64,000 nt of DNA from Taiwanofungus camphoratus (GCA_003999685.1 CP021231.1:1178001-1242000), one strand, 5' to 3'. Positions 49,895-62,098 are shown, numbered from the stretch's first letter. The notes: generated by a model not told the origin, from the letters alone. Translations and numbers: made by a program.

Positions 49895-51394
49895 CTAGGA
49901 AAGAGCTTCCCAGAAAGCTAAACCTGCAAACACACCACTTAGGCCAGCTAATAGGCCTATGTAGGCCGTTACATGTACTCCGATCCGTGATAGCACAGGC
50001 GGAGTATGGAGGAGCGAGAGCAAAGTGTGGAATAGCACGACAAGCGGAAAAGTGATGAAGAACACTCGGTTTGTGTAAATGGGCGGTAGATTTGTGTCCG
50101 GAAAAGATAGCGATGATCGTAAGTAAGCACCGGCAAGAATGAGGGTCGTGCCGAGGGATAGGATGGACGAGTCAATGCGTTGCAAGCATGATACGAACAC
50201 AGGTATTTTCTGTAGGGAGTCAACGGTGCGACACGGCACAGAAAGTGGCAGGACCTACGATTGGAGGGATTCCGTATATTTCCTCGAGCTCTTCTCTCTC
50301 CTTGAGGTTGACTAGTTGCTCCAGATCTCGGTCTACTGCAGACTTGATGATATCTTCGAGGCGGCGTGCGCTCGCTCTTGATCTCTCGTCATATTCGTTC
50401 GCGAGCTGTCCGTCTTCAGCCGGACCAGGACGTGGGCTCAGAGGCAAATTCTCTTCCGGAGAAGCAAAACGCTTTCTCACTCCATTGCCAACATCACTAT
50501 ACTTCCACTTGGCACGTAAGTCCTGTACTCCCTCCTCGGGAATCATCACATCGCGATATAGTGCAATCTCCGCGTAGCCCTGTGCAACGCCCGCCATGAC
50601 ATCTGCCAGAGCCCAACCAAGGGCGACCCACCATACGCGGTGAAAGGCAGGGTCTCGCCAAGTCGGTAGAGGATACTGCATCTCATGGCGAATGCGAAGG
50701 ATAGGCAGCGCGGACAAGCGGAGCAGTTGACTCAGGAGAACATAGACAATGTTGAATAGGAACGTCTGCAGTAGTGGGGAGGGGAAGATCGCTGATGTGA
50801 CATTGTACAGTGGCACGCGAAGTAGATAGGACATAGACCATAGCGCGGCTGAGACAAGCAGCTCTGGGAGAGGTGGAGCAAAGTATCTGGAATAAGTGGG
50901 AGGTCCGCGGTGCTGATTGTGCCAAATCAAAGTCGGCAGTGTGGCGAGAAAGATGAATGCGAGTAGAGAACTTATTGGCACAAAGCTATACATAGCGACA
51001 TTCCGTTTGTATGATCCTGCAGGAGAGCCATCCATGATCCATCGTCTACTTCGAAATGGGAAGACGCACCGATGTAGAAGCCCCGTTCCTCCAAATCCCA
51101 ATCATCCTCCTCTGCCTCCCCGAAAGCCTCGTGATTAGCCGGTCCACCCTCCTCGGGCACTCTGCCTAAAAGGCTGTCCCGCCTATACCTTTCGGGACTT
51201 GCACGCAAGCTCGAAGAGCCCGAACTCGCTGTAGCACCGTACCCGTAGGACTGCACTGGCGGTACCGGCCCCAAGGACTGCTGCGAAGGCAGGGCGAGCT
51301 TTAGCAACGGTCTTCGGTCTACCTCCTCATCTGCTGCAGCTGGAGCCGTATCCAAGGTTGTCGGGGAACCTTTTCCTTTGGGATCGATGCTCAT
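49895..51394 (-). CDS. Conserved fungal seven-TM-like membrane protein, unknown function
   Basis: Three exons are inferred. The N-terminal exon (ATG 51394, MSIDPKGKGSPT) is disordered and ends DWDLEERGFYIG. The second gives SYKRNVAMYSFVPISSLLAF and further segments: LPELLVSAALWSMSYLLRVP, TFLFNIVYVLLSQLLRLSAL and VWWVALGWALADVMAGVAQG. A charged loop of about 110 residues follows, ending LEEIYGIPPI. The last exon starts KIPVFVSCLQRIDSSILSLG and carries three more segments, ending AGLAFWEALS. That is about seven membrane spans with a large cytosolic loop between spans 4 and 5. Nothing catalytic is visible. The spans look conserved, with aromatic and proline positions typical of real transmembrane helices. 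Possible roles such as transporter, receptor or ER-membrane factor cannot be told apart. Confidence 0.85.
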
Positions 51395-52592
51395 GCTGGA
51401 CCACTGTGCCACGGTAGCACTGATGATCGTTCCGACACCGATTGTGCTTACGACAAGAGCAGTGGTCAGGAGTTGTTGCAGCTGATACCAGCAACCGCCC
51501 GAGGTCACAAGTACCCAAGAAATCCAGAAGTCAGCTGTGTCGGATGCGGTTCATAGACAGGATATGCAGCACCGCTCCGCCTGCAAAGCCGGACATGTCC
51601 TCGCAGTGAAGTGCCTACCATAGCAAGGCGTCAAAGACTGAAAAGGCTACCAGCACCATGGTTCTCAACATTCAGTATTTATCTAAATGGGTGATACTGT
51701 TTTGACCATGCGGCCTGAGGGATAACCGCGCAGGTTCACCTGACGATTTTTTCTCCAAGAATTACGGGAACACCGAGCACATGTATATTACAGACTACAT
51801 GAGGAAATACGTCAACAACTTGGTTACATTGCGTTCATAATCAACATAGTGTTGCATAAAATTGTGAACCCTAATGAATATCAGAAGAACCAGTCAGACA
51901 AAGTATTAGCTAGCAGAAAAGGGCAAAAAAAGTCAGGTGCTCGATGCATATCAACAAGCACCCATACCCATCTCCATTTTGTACACTAGGAGACTTTGGT
52001 GTAGGCAGAGTGCATTCGTGTCCGCCCATCGAAGGAAAATTCATCCGCCCATGCTAGAAAGAAGTGTGACACTCACCCATTACCCAAAGGACCATGTAGA
52101 TCACAAGAATCACAAGACACCACTGAAATAAATCCGCAGTTAGCTCTGACTAGGGAGGCATCACAAAAAATGGGCAATGATCAGCCAAGGCTGAAACTAG
52201 ATGAACTTTTTGTCCACAGCATGTTTCGGTAGTTAAATGGAATAGAAGAATCATCACAGAGGACGACCTAAAGGAAGGAGAGGAAACTTACGGCTCACTA
52301 TCGAAGTCGACGTCGAAGGTTGCAAGAAATGGCAGAACAAATTGAATTTGAGGCAAATGTTGTATCTCCGCTCCATCGCCCGCGGACTTGCCAGGTGGCT
52401 GAGGAAACGGTAGCTCGCAGCTTCCAGCATCTTCTGTTATTTTGTGACTGTATTATTTTCTTTCTTGAAGACTGTACGAACTTGTTCCCAACGTATATCC
52501 AACCTTACAGAGTGTATCGATATTCATTGCAAGATCAAACCGCGAAGAACTAGTAACGAATTGTACACTAATCGACCAGACTTGGACCAGAT
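51395..52592. other. Divergent intergenic region
   Basis: About 1.2 kb between a - strand membrane-protein gene and FES1 on +, so it holds both promoters. No gene recognised. An HSE-like dyad lies near the FES1 end. Confidence 0.5.
52462..52469. promoter_or_regulatory. Heat-shock-element-like dyad upstream of FES1
   Basis: TTCTTGAA (TTC-nn-GAA) lies about 125 bases upstream of the FES1 start, with further TTC/GAA units near by. Hsp70 cofactors are commonly Hsf1 targets, so this is reasonable, but a single dyad is common by chance. Confidence 0.3.
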
Positions 52593-53994
52593 ATGGAATC
52601 CCTCCTACGCTGGGGTATTGAGCATTCGACGAACGATGATGGCGAGCAACCTGCTTCTCAGCGACCTCGCCAAAACCTGGACACAGGCGTCATCGATGCT
52701 ATCTTGGGTAAATCCGACGCCCAACTAATGAAGGAAGCTCTAGCCGTCGCGGTCGACGAGACGAAGAACGAGGAGGACCGGATACAGGCATTGGACGACT
52801 TCGAGATGGTAAGGTTCCAGTAGCTTTTTAGGGAAAATGCAATTTCACCAATTTCGCACCAGCTAGTCGAGCAGATAGATAACGCAAACAGTAAGTTTTC
52901 GTTGTTTATTCAGCTTTCTCGATCGCATTAACGAGTGGTTATAGACATTGAGAAGCTGAAAATGTGGGAGCCGCTTCATGGACTTCTGACTTCTCCAACC
53001 TCACCCGATGAGATCACGATGCAGACCCTTTGGATTGTCGGAACTGCTGTGCAAAATAATCCATCGGCGCAAGCTTCTGTAAATCTCCTAGCTTAATGAT
53101 TCTAGTGTTCATTATTTATGATCGTCTATCACACTGCAGTATCTTTCACTAGGTCCGGTGCCTTCATTGCTTTCATTTTTGTCGCCTTCAGTCAAGTCTG
53201 CAAAAATCCGGTCGAAGGCTATGTACGCACTTTCGGGCCTTTTAAAGCATAACGCTACTGCTGTTCAACAACTTCAGGATGCTAATGGATGGGAAGTCCT
53301 CAAAACTGCCCTTGAAGGTAGACGTCCTGGTTTATCCGTAAGCCGAGTTCAACAATTGGACTTATTGTCAATTTTATCCCTATACAGACTCAGACATCAC
53401 TGTCCGCCGCAAAGTCGCATTCCTACTCAACACTCTCATCATACCGACATTCACTGTTCCTCAGCCGCAACAATTCGTGTCTGGTACACCGCAGTCGCTT
53501 GCATCACATCAACCCGACTCAGCTACAAGTGTTACGCTACATCCTTCGGCAGAACAACCATCTCAAAATGACATTGTGCATCCCAACTCACACGCATCCA
53601 TGCAACTAGATCCATCATCCTACTCGACCTCCCCAACTACCCTGAAAGCGTTCCAGGAACACGGACTTTTGCAAACTTTGATATCTTCGCTAACGAATCC
53701 AGTACCTTACGGCGCTGATGGCGAGAGTGAAGGTGACCTTGATTTTGAGGAAAAGGTTACAAGGTAAGGTCGTGCTCGAGTTCATGAACGCTGGTCTTGT
53801 CCTAATTTGTCTCCTCGAGGTCGCTGCACACCTATGTAACCTCATGCCATGGTCAGTTCTCTGATGAACAGAAGCGTAAATTGCGCGCGTATTTGTCGGA
53901 ACACACTGAGAAGGCGGGAGGTGAAGGCAAGCTGGCTGAGAAGTGGAGCCTAACAGAGGATGAAATTCAAGTGCTGAAACGGGCGGTCTCATAG
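52593..53994 (+). CDS. FES1: Hsp70 nucleotide exchange factor Fes1 (HspBP1 family)
   Basis: Armadillo-like cofactor that releases ADP from cytosolic Hsp70. ATG 52593 starts MESLLRWGIEHS, the family N-terminus, then DTGVIDAILGKSDAQLMKEA. Later exons carry LVEQIDNANNIEKLKMWEPL, EITMQTLWIVGTAVQNNPSA, AMYALSGLLKHNA and VRRKVAFLLNTLIIP. These are the typical arm repeats with the QNNPSAQ signature. A Ser/Pro-rich stretch follows (about 80 residues), then LKAFQEHGLLQTLISSL. The last exon is SLHTYVTSCHGQFSDEQKRK and ends VLKRAVS. About seven exons with short introns. Convergent with the GH115 gene 311 bases downstream. Confidence 0.95.
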
Positions 53995-54305
53995 AGGCAT
54001 ACTTCATTTATTTTGGAACGATGCCAATTTAGTGGCCAACGCAGATAAATGGCTCTCTTACGCTAAGACTTACTCTCGCAAAGACGTGTCTGGCTTATGA
54101 TATCCATCATAGTAAACTCTTCATTTGCAACCTCAAATGTCCTCAAACAGGTCGTAAATGTGTCGCCTCCTCGGTCGCTCTCTACGGCAACAATGGAATC
54201 CGACGTAGCATTGACATCATGCTTGTATTTTACTCGTACTCCGAAAACGTATTCATTACAACAGCATTGTGTCTTTAAAAATCCCGCAACCTCCAAACCC
54301 GTCCA
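53995..54305. other. Convergent intergenic region
   Basis: 311 bases between the 3' ends of FES1 and the GH115 gene; shared 3' UTR space. Nothing else recognised. Confidence 0.5.
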
Positions 54306-57300
54306 CTAGATGTATATACTCTCTGGCGGACCTAGGTAACTCGGCTGCACTCCACCGGTATCTGTCGACAAAGGAGACGAGATTGACTACGAGATCCTCG
54401 TACAACCAAGAGAAAGCTCACGTACCGATCACGATTTTTTGTACAATGACGGTTGGCTCGATCATCCAAATCTAAACGAAGTCGATAAGCTGGCCTGTAG
54501 GCAATTGAGCTTTCATTCACGTACCGTGAGCGTATGAGCTCCCGGCGCAGCAGGGAAACTCAGAGGGACTGTCACAATGTTATTTGACACCCAACCATCG
54601 AGGCCGTCCCATTGTGCAGGCAGACTTCCTGGTGTTGCGTTCGGAATGAAACAACTAACTTGAGGCTCGTCTGAATCTACTTGCAAGCCAACCGCGAGTG
54701 GTCGATCAGGGCCAAGGGCGTTGAGAGACGGAGACAAGTATGTTGTGACAGTAATGTTGCCTGACTCGTTATAGGTGTTGAAGGTATAAAAATCGTACTC
54801 ACTGAGACAAACAATCATGTAAATCACATATCTTGTGAAATGCAAATGCATTAGAGGTAAAATGTCACTCACATGCTAGGCCCAGTACCGACGGTGAAAT
54901 TCTGTTCGTCACCACCACGAGGCCAAGGAGTCACGCCAGAGACTGTCCGGCCATATCCAGGCAAATTGGTCCAAGTGATACCATCAACCGAGGTATTTCT
55001 CGCAGCGTGGACAGCTTCAATCGATACTGTGCCATCGCCTTCCACAAAACCTTTGAAAGGGATATTAATATCTAGACGCAAAATTGCGACCTATGCTCAC
55101 GCTCACCGGTGAATCCGCTCGGGACTTCGGTATGATTGGCGATCAGTGTTGCAGTGAAAGACATCGGTGGCTGATCCTGAACGGTCGCATTGAAGCTAAT
55201 CAAGGCACTTTCAACTCCAGTTACTTTACTCCAATCCACCGTTGCAAAGACTCGTTGCTCTGGTGAGCTCGGGGAGATGGAAGCTTGAGCAGGGGACAGC
55301 GTCAACCAGGATGCGTTGCTTGTCGCTGTAAAGGTAAAGGGGGTTGGACCGCCCGCTCCAATGTCAAAATACCTATTGCCTGCGGGCAGATAGGGATCGA
55401 TTGTCAATGTCGGGTTGGGACAGCTGTACCCTGCGGCACACTGATACATATTATCACCGGGCCTGCCAGTGTATTGTGAGTGCCGTGTTCCCGACAGGAT
55501 CTTGGTGTGCATACCATGCTCCTGCAGTACCCTCTGGTGCGATCCGCATAGCCCCCGCTAACACCTGTTTTTTGGCTTGTACTTTTGTGATGAAAGGCAT
55601 GCTGGGGGTATCGGTGAGGTAACATCGGTAATCAGTCCGTGGGCAGGGCTCACGTATTTGCCTGGGGTTCTTGCCAGTAGTAATACATGACATGCGTCTG
55701 ATCCATCATATGATCCCTTGAAGAGAAGGTGTATTGTTAATGAATGATAGGCAGCAAATTTAATCAACCCCACCATTTGCCTGTGGAATGAGTCAAGCGA
55801 AGTTCTATCGCGTAGACAAGTAATTCTTACCATTCAATATGGTATGATATTCGACTTCAAGGTCGTAGTCTTGCTCGAAAAGATCTCCGACTTGACTTGC
55901 ATAGTCATTCGCGCTGAGGAAGGCCTGGGAAGCCCGCAAGTTGTTCATTCCAGCCGAGATCCACATATTCGCGAGAGTGTAGCTAGCCTGGACGGGGTGG
56001 TAGACGAGCTGGAAGTAGGCAGGGAGCATATCTGATGGTAGAGAGTTGAGGATACGAGTCGCTGACTCGTTTGTTGCCTGCCACATAGCCAATACGTTTT
56101 CCGCCCTGGATAAACATAGCAGTCAGCATCGTCACCGACCAATTACGCGCCGACCCACTCTCTGTAATTGAACAAGCTGTAAGTTGTCGAATTGAGTAGC
56201 TCGGGCTTCCTACGGGAATTGAAACGCGTCACGTTTGCAATGATGTTCGCCACCTCCGTTGCGTCTTGTTGAGAGACATCAAACTCGCGCTGGGCCCAGC
56301 TGGTTACGAATGTATCAAGGTTGTTCATGTTCCATTTGGATGCATCCCAGCCGTAGGTAATGAAGAACTCGGTCTCCATCTCGTAAGGCTTCAGATCACC
56401 TACGTTGACGATCCAAATACGACTGGCGTTGCGGGCGAGAGCGAGGGACATTTGTTCATATGTCTGTACAACTGTAAGTATGGAAAGCACTAGAAGTTAT
56501 TCAAACATACCTTCGAGAGTTGACTGCTCTGCGCATGAGACAGTGGTCTATCAGATCGAGCTTTCTTGGAACTGCAACTAACGTACTGTTATCCATTTGT
56601 AGTTTCGCGGGTCTCCCACCTGTACCATTCTCAGTATGATTCCACATAGGACGATGTTACTGTACTTACATAGTCATACTAAAAAATGGACGAATGTCAA
56701 TACGTGGTGATAGTCTCGCAAATCACGAACGACGTACATGATAATACACGCCTGCTCCTCCAGTTCTGTTACGTTCGGCCACCGTAGGTAATCGCTCAAT
56801 ATTGCCATAACTGGAGTGGAGCTTCAGCTGAGCGTTCAACAGTCCGCTGGCGTGAACGCACTTATCGTCAGTCCATAGCAGAGCGATATCATCAGGGACA
56901 GTCATTCCGTCTTCATAATAGCCAAGGACCTCCTTATCTATGGTCAAGAGTCATCAGCCAATCGGTCAAGGTAAGAAGAAAATTGGAGACTTACAAAGAC
57001 ACCACATTTGTGGGATGGTCGTGACGTTCACTCCCGGGTAGACATTACTTAAGATCTGCCTCTGGTTCGAGATAATAGTCTCAAGGAGAGAAATGTCCTG
57101 TCCTCCGGCGAGCGGCTCTTTGAGAGCATACGCCATAGGCGTCATCTTTCTGAGTGCAGGAAACAGCGAGCGTGCATACCATCACCTTGGATCACCGTAT
57201 GGGTCAATGGAGTTTACACCAGAGCGACAAATGGGACATACCATCGCCTCGCATGCCAACTGTAATCATGTTCTCATATGGCTTGGCGCGTTCGGCCCCA

Positions 57301-58552
57301 GCCACCCAGAAATCGTAGATGTTTTGCGCGTTGACGCTATAGTCCCAAGGTCCCTCACCGAAAAGATTCCATTCGACCGGTATTGACCGCATCATAGGCT
57401 CTTCGTGACTGGTGCCCATTACGATACCGTAGTAGTCGGCCAACGGTTGATTCTGACTGTCATCAACACCAAATGCGCTATTGGACAACCGTTGAATGAC
57501 GATTCGAGCACGACCAATCTTTGGACGTACCTGGCCCACATCGCTATACGAGTATGGAGTCATCATCACGTCAAACATTCTGAAGAGTCTCTCAAAGTCA
57601 CATACCAGGCCATAGATAATTGCCCTTTATCCGGAGTATGAGCTCGAACCTGGAAAGCGTAAGAACAGCACTCATGATACGACATATAAATTTCCTCTTA
57701 CAGTTTGGTGTAAAAATAATGGTTGAATGGCGAGCCCGTCAAAGGAGCGCCGGTCCCGTTCGTAAACCTCACCATGGCCCAATTCTGCAGCGCGGGCTGC
57801 TCGTCATTCAAGAATATACCACGGTATTGTACGCTAGGCGAGGCGTGCGAGCAACCAGACGAGGCGACATAGATCTCAGAGTTCTTAGTCGTCGGGACAT
57901 CCGCCCACCTAAGGCATGTGGTCATCTCAGGTCAATCTCTTGAACAAAAAAACAATGCGCCATAATGCCTACCAATACCACGGAGAGACACCTATATGTC
58001 GAAAGGTGGTAAAAAAATCATGCCTCTCAGTTTAGAGGTTTCTACGTTACCAAATTGTTCTGAGTGATCGTATAGTGCGTAGATAGTTCCTCTCTTGTCC
58101 GCACCAATCATGACATATGCACTACTGATGCCTGGCAAAGGATTGTCGACTTCCCTGGTCATGAATGCCTCCCATTGTCCTTGCAAAGCCGACACATCCA
58201 GGTTTGTGCGATTCACTACCTCGTCGATGAGAGACGAATGCCCAAGTGTGCCAACAATGATAGCAGTAGTGCCTCCGAGCTCTGAAGTAGGGGACGAAGA
58301 AGTGAAGTTGAACATAGCTGGCATGACACCGGTGACATTGTGAATATCCATGGCGAAGTCGAATGCTGCACGCTGTACGCCTGGCCATTCATCCTCGGAC
58401 AGCAGAACAGGGGAGGCTTTGCCATGGCTGACGACGGAGAAGGACGAAGAGGTCGGGGTGAAGGAGACACAAGTATTCTGACCGATGGCGTGCACGCCAC
58501 CGCCAAAGGCCAGCACGCCCAGTAACACGAGGGTATCCCAGCGCCAATGCAT
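54306..58552 (-). CDS. Secreted GH115 xylan alpha-1,2-glucuronidase
   Basis: Removes 4-O-methyl-glucuronic acid side chains from glucuronoxylan in plant-cell-wall breakdown. ATG 58552 opens a signal peptide (TLVLLGVLAFGGGVHA), so the product should be secreted. Blocks in order: LSEDEWPGVQRAAFDFAMDI, TTAIIVGTLGHSSLIDEVV, SAYVMIGADKRGTIYALYDH, WYWWADVPTT, SSGCSHASPSVQYRGIFLND, WNLFGEGPWDYSVNAQNIYD and MITVGMRGDGD, the GH115 catalytic core. A long helical middle part follows, then the family C-terminal beta domain (RLDINIPFKGFVEGDGTVSI, GLQVDSDEPQVSCF, IWMIEPTVIVQKIVID). It ends in LGPPESIYI. Many short introns; about 950-1000 residues, the usual size. The gene supports a wood- or litter-degrading lifestyle. 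Confidence 0.95.
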
Positions 58553-59506
58553 CGCCTAGGAAGCTGTGAGACCGACTGCAGACGGCGACGAAAGCCATCA
58601 CGACACGCTTCTTAAGTACTCGACGCGCTCACATGCGAGTGCGACGGCCCCTCAAGGCGGGACGGACGATTGTCCTTGTGACCTCGGTAGGAGAAGGCCC
58701 ATTTTGTGCGGAACATCTTCGGTGGTAGTGCGGACCTGCACACGAGGTGTCCGTCGTGCATGGTGACCCATCGGTGCGTTCGTTCTCTGGTCAATTTTTA
58801 GACGAAGGAACTGTGCGACGACCCTTCTGCGAGGGAGTCAAAACTGAGGCGGACCGGGGAGAAATGTCACCTGAGAGCGTGACGTCACGCGCAAGGGGGA
58901 GCTTTAGGCTGGTTCCTGATTCGTCCCTTCGGAAATATTGACAGATCAACTTCACGGCATAAAATCATCCAGTCTAAAGTTAGGGCGATCAGCGCTTCAG
59001 CATTCTCATTTTGTCATGTCTAGAATATGGACGAGAAGCACCGGCTTAATACTAAATTGGTCGACATACAAGCTCTCACCATTCAACCAGATGTCGTTTA
59101 CTTGAATGGAATGAAGTGCTGTGTTGATCGCTCGCCCATCCAAAATTGCCTCGAAGGTTTCAGAGCCCGCCGTAGATGAGATAGGTGCTCTCTGCGCCGT
59201 CTGAATAAGTCCATGAGATCCTAGATATTAGAACGTACCTCTTCTAGTGGGCCAGGATCATTTTAAGGTATTCAGGATAAGTTATCCATGATGCGTATAC
59301 AAGTCTGTGGATATGGCGTAGACACAAGGCTCTGATAGCAAGCATTAACTCTGCAGTGAGCAATGATAAAAAACACTATAAATTGTCCATTGTGCAGATA
59401 CACTGCTGTAAAATGTCCAAGGAAAACTAGTATTCTGCGGACGAGACACGGTGATAAGAAATCCAGAAATTATAACCAGACGAATCTCACGCACTTACCT
59501 CATCCT
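58553..59506. other. GH115 promoter and neighbouring intergenic region
   Basis: About 950 bases between two - strand genes. It contains the CRE palindrome listed separately and a CCGGGG hexamer near 58852 that fits the carbon-catabolite CreA/Mig consensus (SYGGRG). No coding signal. Confidence 0.5.
58877..58890. promoter_or_regulatory. CRE-type palindrome in the GH115 upstream region
   Basis: GCGTGACGTCACGC is a perfect 14-base palindrome around the bZIP (CREB/ATF) core TGACGTCA, about 325-340 bases upstream of the GH115 start. A site for stress or nutrient bZIP factors is possible; there is no direct evidence. Confidence 0.4.
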
Positions 59507-60023
59507 TCAAGTTTTAGGTGGCGGTGAAGGCGGATGTGATATACTCTCGGTAAGCTGCAAAGGATCTGCCCCCTCCTGTACCACTGTGTTCTCCACATTG
59601 GCCATCCTCAACCGCTCTGCTGTGATAGCGAGGGGTTCGTCGTCGGCAAGTCTCTCGTTGTCCTCGTCGTAGTCGTCCTGAAGGAACTCGTGCACGGGAG
59701 GCCCGTCATCTTCTGAGAGACGAATTCTGCCCTCCTTTCGCGTCCAGGTGTTGAGCCTGACGACCGATGTCAACGTCAACACGTTCAATGATACCTTGAA
59801 GCACCAGAGCTTACTGATGCGCTACAACTGTCCTCAGCGATGAAGCACGACGCCACAAAATGAATACAGCACATAGCGTGCATGTCGTGAACAGGAATAT
59901 CAACGGCAGGTTGCCTAGCGGTTGCGGTTTAGGCGCTTGACGGGGCTCTGAACTTGTTAAGATGTGAATCTAGAAAAAGAATGAACCCTGCAGTCGTTGC
60001 ATACCTCCTGTCGTAGGGGCCAT
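59507..60023 (-). CDS. Small single-TM protein with acidic tail, unknown function
   Basis: The last two exons are clear. The first of them encodes HILTSSEPRQAPKPQPLGN and one membrane helix (PLIFLFTTCTLCAVFILWRR). A 58-nt intron (GTAAGC ... GTCAG) follows. The final exon then reads LNTWTRKEGRIRLSEDDGPP, an acidic run (DDYDEDNERLADDE) and SHPPSPPPKT. This is a type of small fungal membrane protein I recognise only as a pattern. The 5' exon is uncertain: ATG 60023 (MAPTTG) with its GTATGC donor puts the next exon in the wrong frame. So the true start is elsewhere, is non-canonical, or hides a one-base difference. Confidence 0.6.
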
Positions 60024-60471
60024 GATCGTGTGAGGTATTGCGCGTAAACCTCAGGCTGTTGCAGCACAATTACAAGAATTCAAAGCCACCGCACATTCTC
60101 GATCCGCTCGCGTTGACGACCCGCAGACGCGCCCACGTGCTTGTCGTCCGTACTCCTCCTGCCTTTCAAGTGACTGTCAAGCACAACTTGGACTATTTAG
60201 CTTCCCTTTATCTAGCGCGGCTCACAACTGTGCTTTTGTGAGACGTTCGAACTCTTGCTCTCGGATGATTTGATATCCTGAGGTAGATTCATCGACTATC
60301 ATTCTGTCCGTTCATCGGTTCACCTTTGGAACTGATTGGCCGCAATTCAAGCGCGATTGAAAGACAAATCCATTTGGCCTGTAGTACAGGTGTGGAAGCC
60401 AACGTATAAAGACAGATCCTTTCCATCAGTCGTATCATCGTCTCAGTAGCAATAATCCATCGTTTCATAAA
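60024..60471. other. Divergent intergenic region
   Basis: About 450 bases between a - strand and a + strand gene; it holds both promoters. No element picked out. Confidence 0.5.
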
Positions 60472-62098
60472 ATGGACGGCCAAAGTGCCAGTATCCCGAC
60501 GCAGTTATGCTCAACACCTCGCCGAAAGCGTACATGGACGCCTGCCTCAGTGACGAATGCATATTCCACGAAGCGCCGCCGAGTGTCCATGGCCTCTTGT
60601 GATTTGGCCTCCGAAATAGCCTCGGAAGTGCCGTCGACAAGCATCGGCCAAGTGAATTCGGTACGAGCATTACCAGTTGTTGCTACATAGGGCCTGCTCA
60701 CCTCGCTCTCATCAGGCGGATAGATTTATCTCAGCGCCGCAGGAATGCGCCCTTCCCTTGAACATCACCCCGCGCACGAATCGCATCGCCCGCGTGTTCG
60801 GTCTCGCCGACGAGCGCGTGCTAAAATACGGCGACAGCGCCGGAAGCTCGTCAGAGTGCAAAGACTTCGCCATGCACCGCCTCAATTTCCTGCAGCTGCT
60901 CTCCGCCCCGCCCAAGGTCTCCCCGACCTCCGCCGCGGCGCACCTGGGCTCGCGGAAGCAGTTCATCCTCGCGCTCGACGGGCCCGGCATCCCCGCGGAC
61001 CCGTTCGTCTTCCCGCTCTCGTGGTCCGCGCGCAACGCGATCGCGGTCGCGTGCGGGCGTGATGTGTACTACCAGGACCTCGATACGCGTGTCATCTCGC
61101 ACCTCGGGACGCTCGCGAAGCGAAACCACGGCCGCCTCGCGAGCATCGAGTGGTCGCGCGAGAACCCGGCGCTCCTGGCTGCGGGCACGACGATGGGCTC
61201 CGTGCAGCTCTTGGACGCGGACACCAAGAAGATCGTGCAGGAGTGGCGCGCGAAGGACTGGAGTGCGGTCGGTGGGCTGAATTGGAGAGAGGGCTTGCTC
61301 GCTGTCGGGTTGGCCGACGGAAATGTTGAGCTGTATGATGCGCGAGAGCCGAAGGAGACCTGCAGGCTGACGATGCACAAGGCGAAGGTGCACGGCGTGC
61401 GATGGAGCGTCGGCGGGGACTATCTGGCTACCGGTGACCAGCACGGGGTGGTGCAAATCTGGGATGCTCGGGCGGGCAAGGCGCTCACCAATGCTGACCG
61501 GAAGGGCAGTAAGATGAAGCACAACGCCCCCGTCAAGGTAGAGCAGGACTGTTATAGCACTTCGTGATTCTCCCCGCTGACTTGGTTTGTTCAGGCCCTT
61601 GCATGGTGCCCGTGGAAGCCCGACCTCCTCGCGACAGGGTCAACCTACGCAGACGGTAAGATCCGCATCTGGAGCATCAATTCCACCGCGTCTACCTCGG
61701 CCCCCCTCCACACGATCGCACTCAATACCTCTGTCACATCGCTGATCTGGTCGCCTCACTGCAAGGAGCTGCTCAGCACCCACGGCACGTCCTGGCAGCC
61801 GCGGTCGGCCTCCACCCCCGCCCTCAACTCTGATGCCCCCACCCTGCCATCTGGAATGCTCCCCGTGAAAACCCCGCTGACAAATTCGCTCGCCGTACAC
61901 GCGTATCCGTCGTTGCGGCGTCTCGTCAGCGTGCCCGCTCACTCTGGCGCGGTGGGCCATAGCTGCCTGAGCCCCGATGGGACGCTTGTCTTCACAATCT
62001 GCCCCTCTGAGGAGGCGATGAAGATGTGGAAAGTATGGGGACTGCCGGTCAATGTAGAACGGCGGGAGAGCATCTTTGATAAATGCGCCATACGGTAG
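60472..62098 (+). CDS. Divergent Cdc20/Fizzy-family WD40 protein (APC/C activator-like)
   Basis: WD40 adaptor of the Cdc20/Cdh1/Ama1 group. Exon 1 (from ATG 60472) is basic: RRKRTWTPASV, then KRRRVSMAS. An intron (about 60660-60715) leads to ADRFISAPQ, which recalls the C-box (DRFIP). The spacer LADERVLKYGD precedes the propeller, which opens PGIPADPFVFPLSWSARNAI. Blades include WSRENPALLAAGTTMGSVQL, GLNWREGLLAVGLADGNVEL, WSVGGDYLATGDQHGVVQIW and WCPWKPDLLATGSTYADGKI. The last blade is MKMWKVWGLP, and the protein ends CAIR, the Ile-Arg tail used by Cdc20/Cdh1 to bind the APC/C. A second intron lies near 61537-61594. It diverges from mitotic Cdc20 in the spacer before the propeller, so a meiotic or paralogous activator is likely. 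Exon 2 is much more G+C-rich at third positions than neighbouring genes. Confidence 0.85.

Noticed and set aside
60851-61522. Long - strand frame opposite the Cdc20-like gene (223 codons)
   Set aside because: Shadow frame created by the G/C-saturated third positions of the + strand WD40 gene; the protein is a low-complexity mix with no domain.
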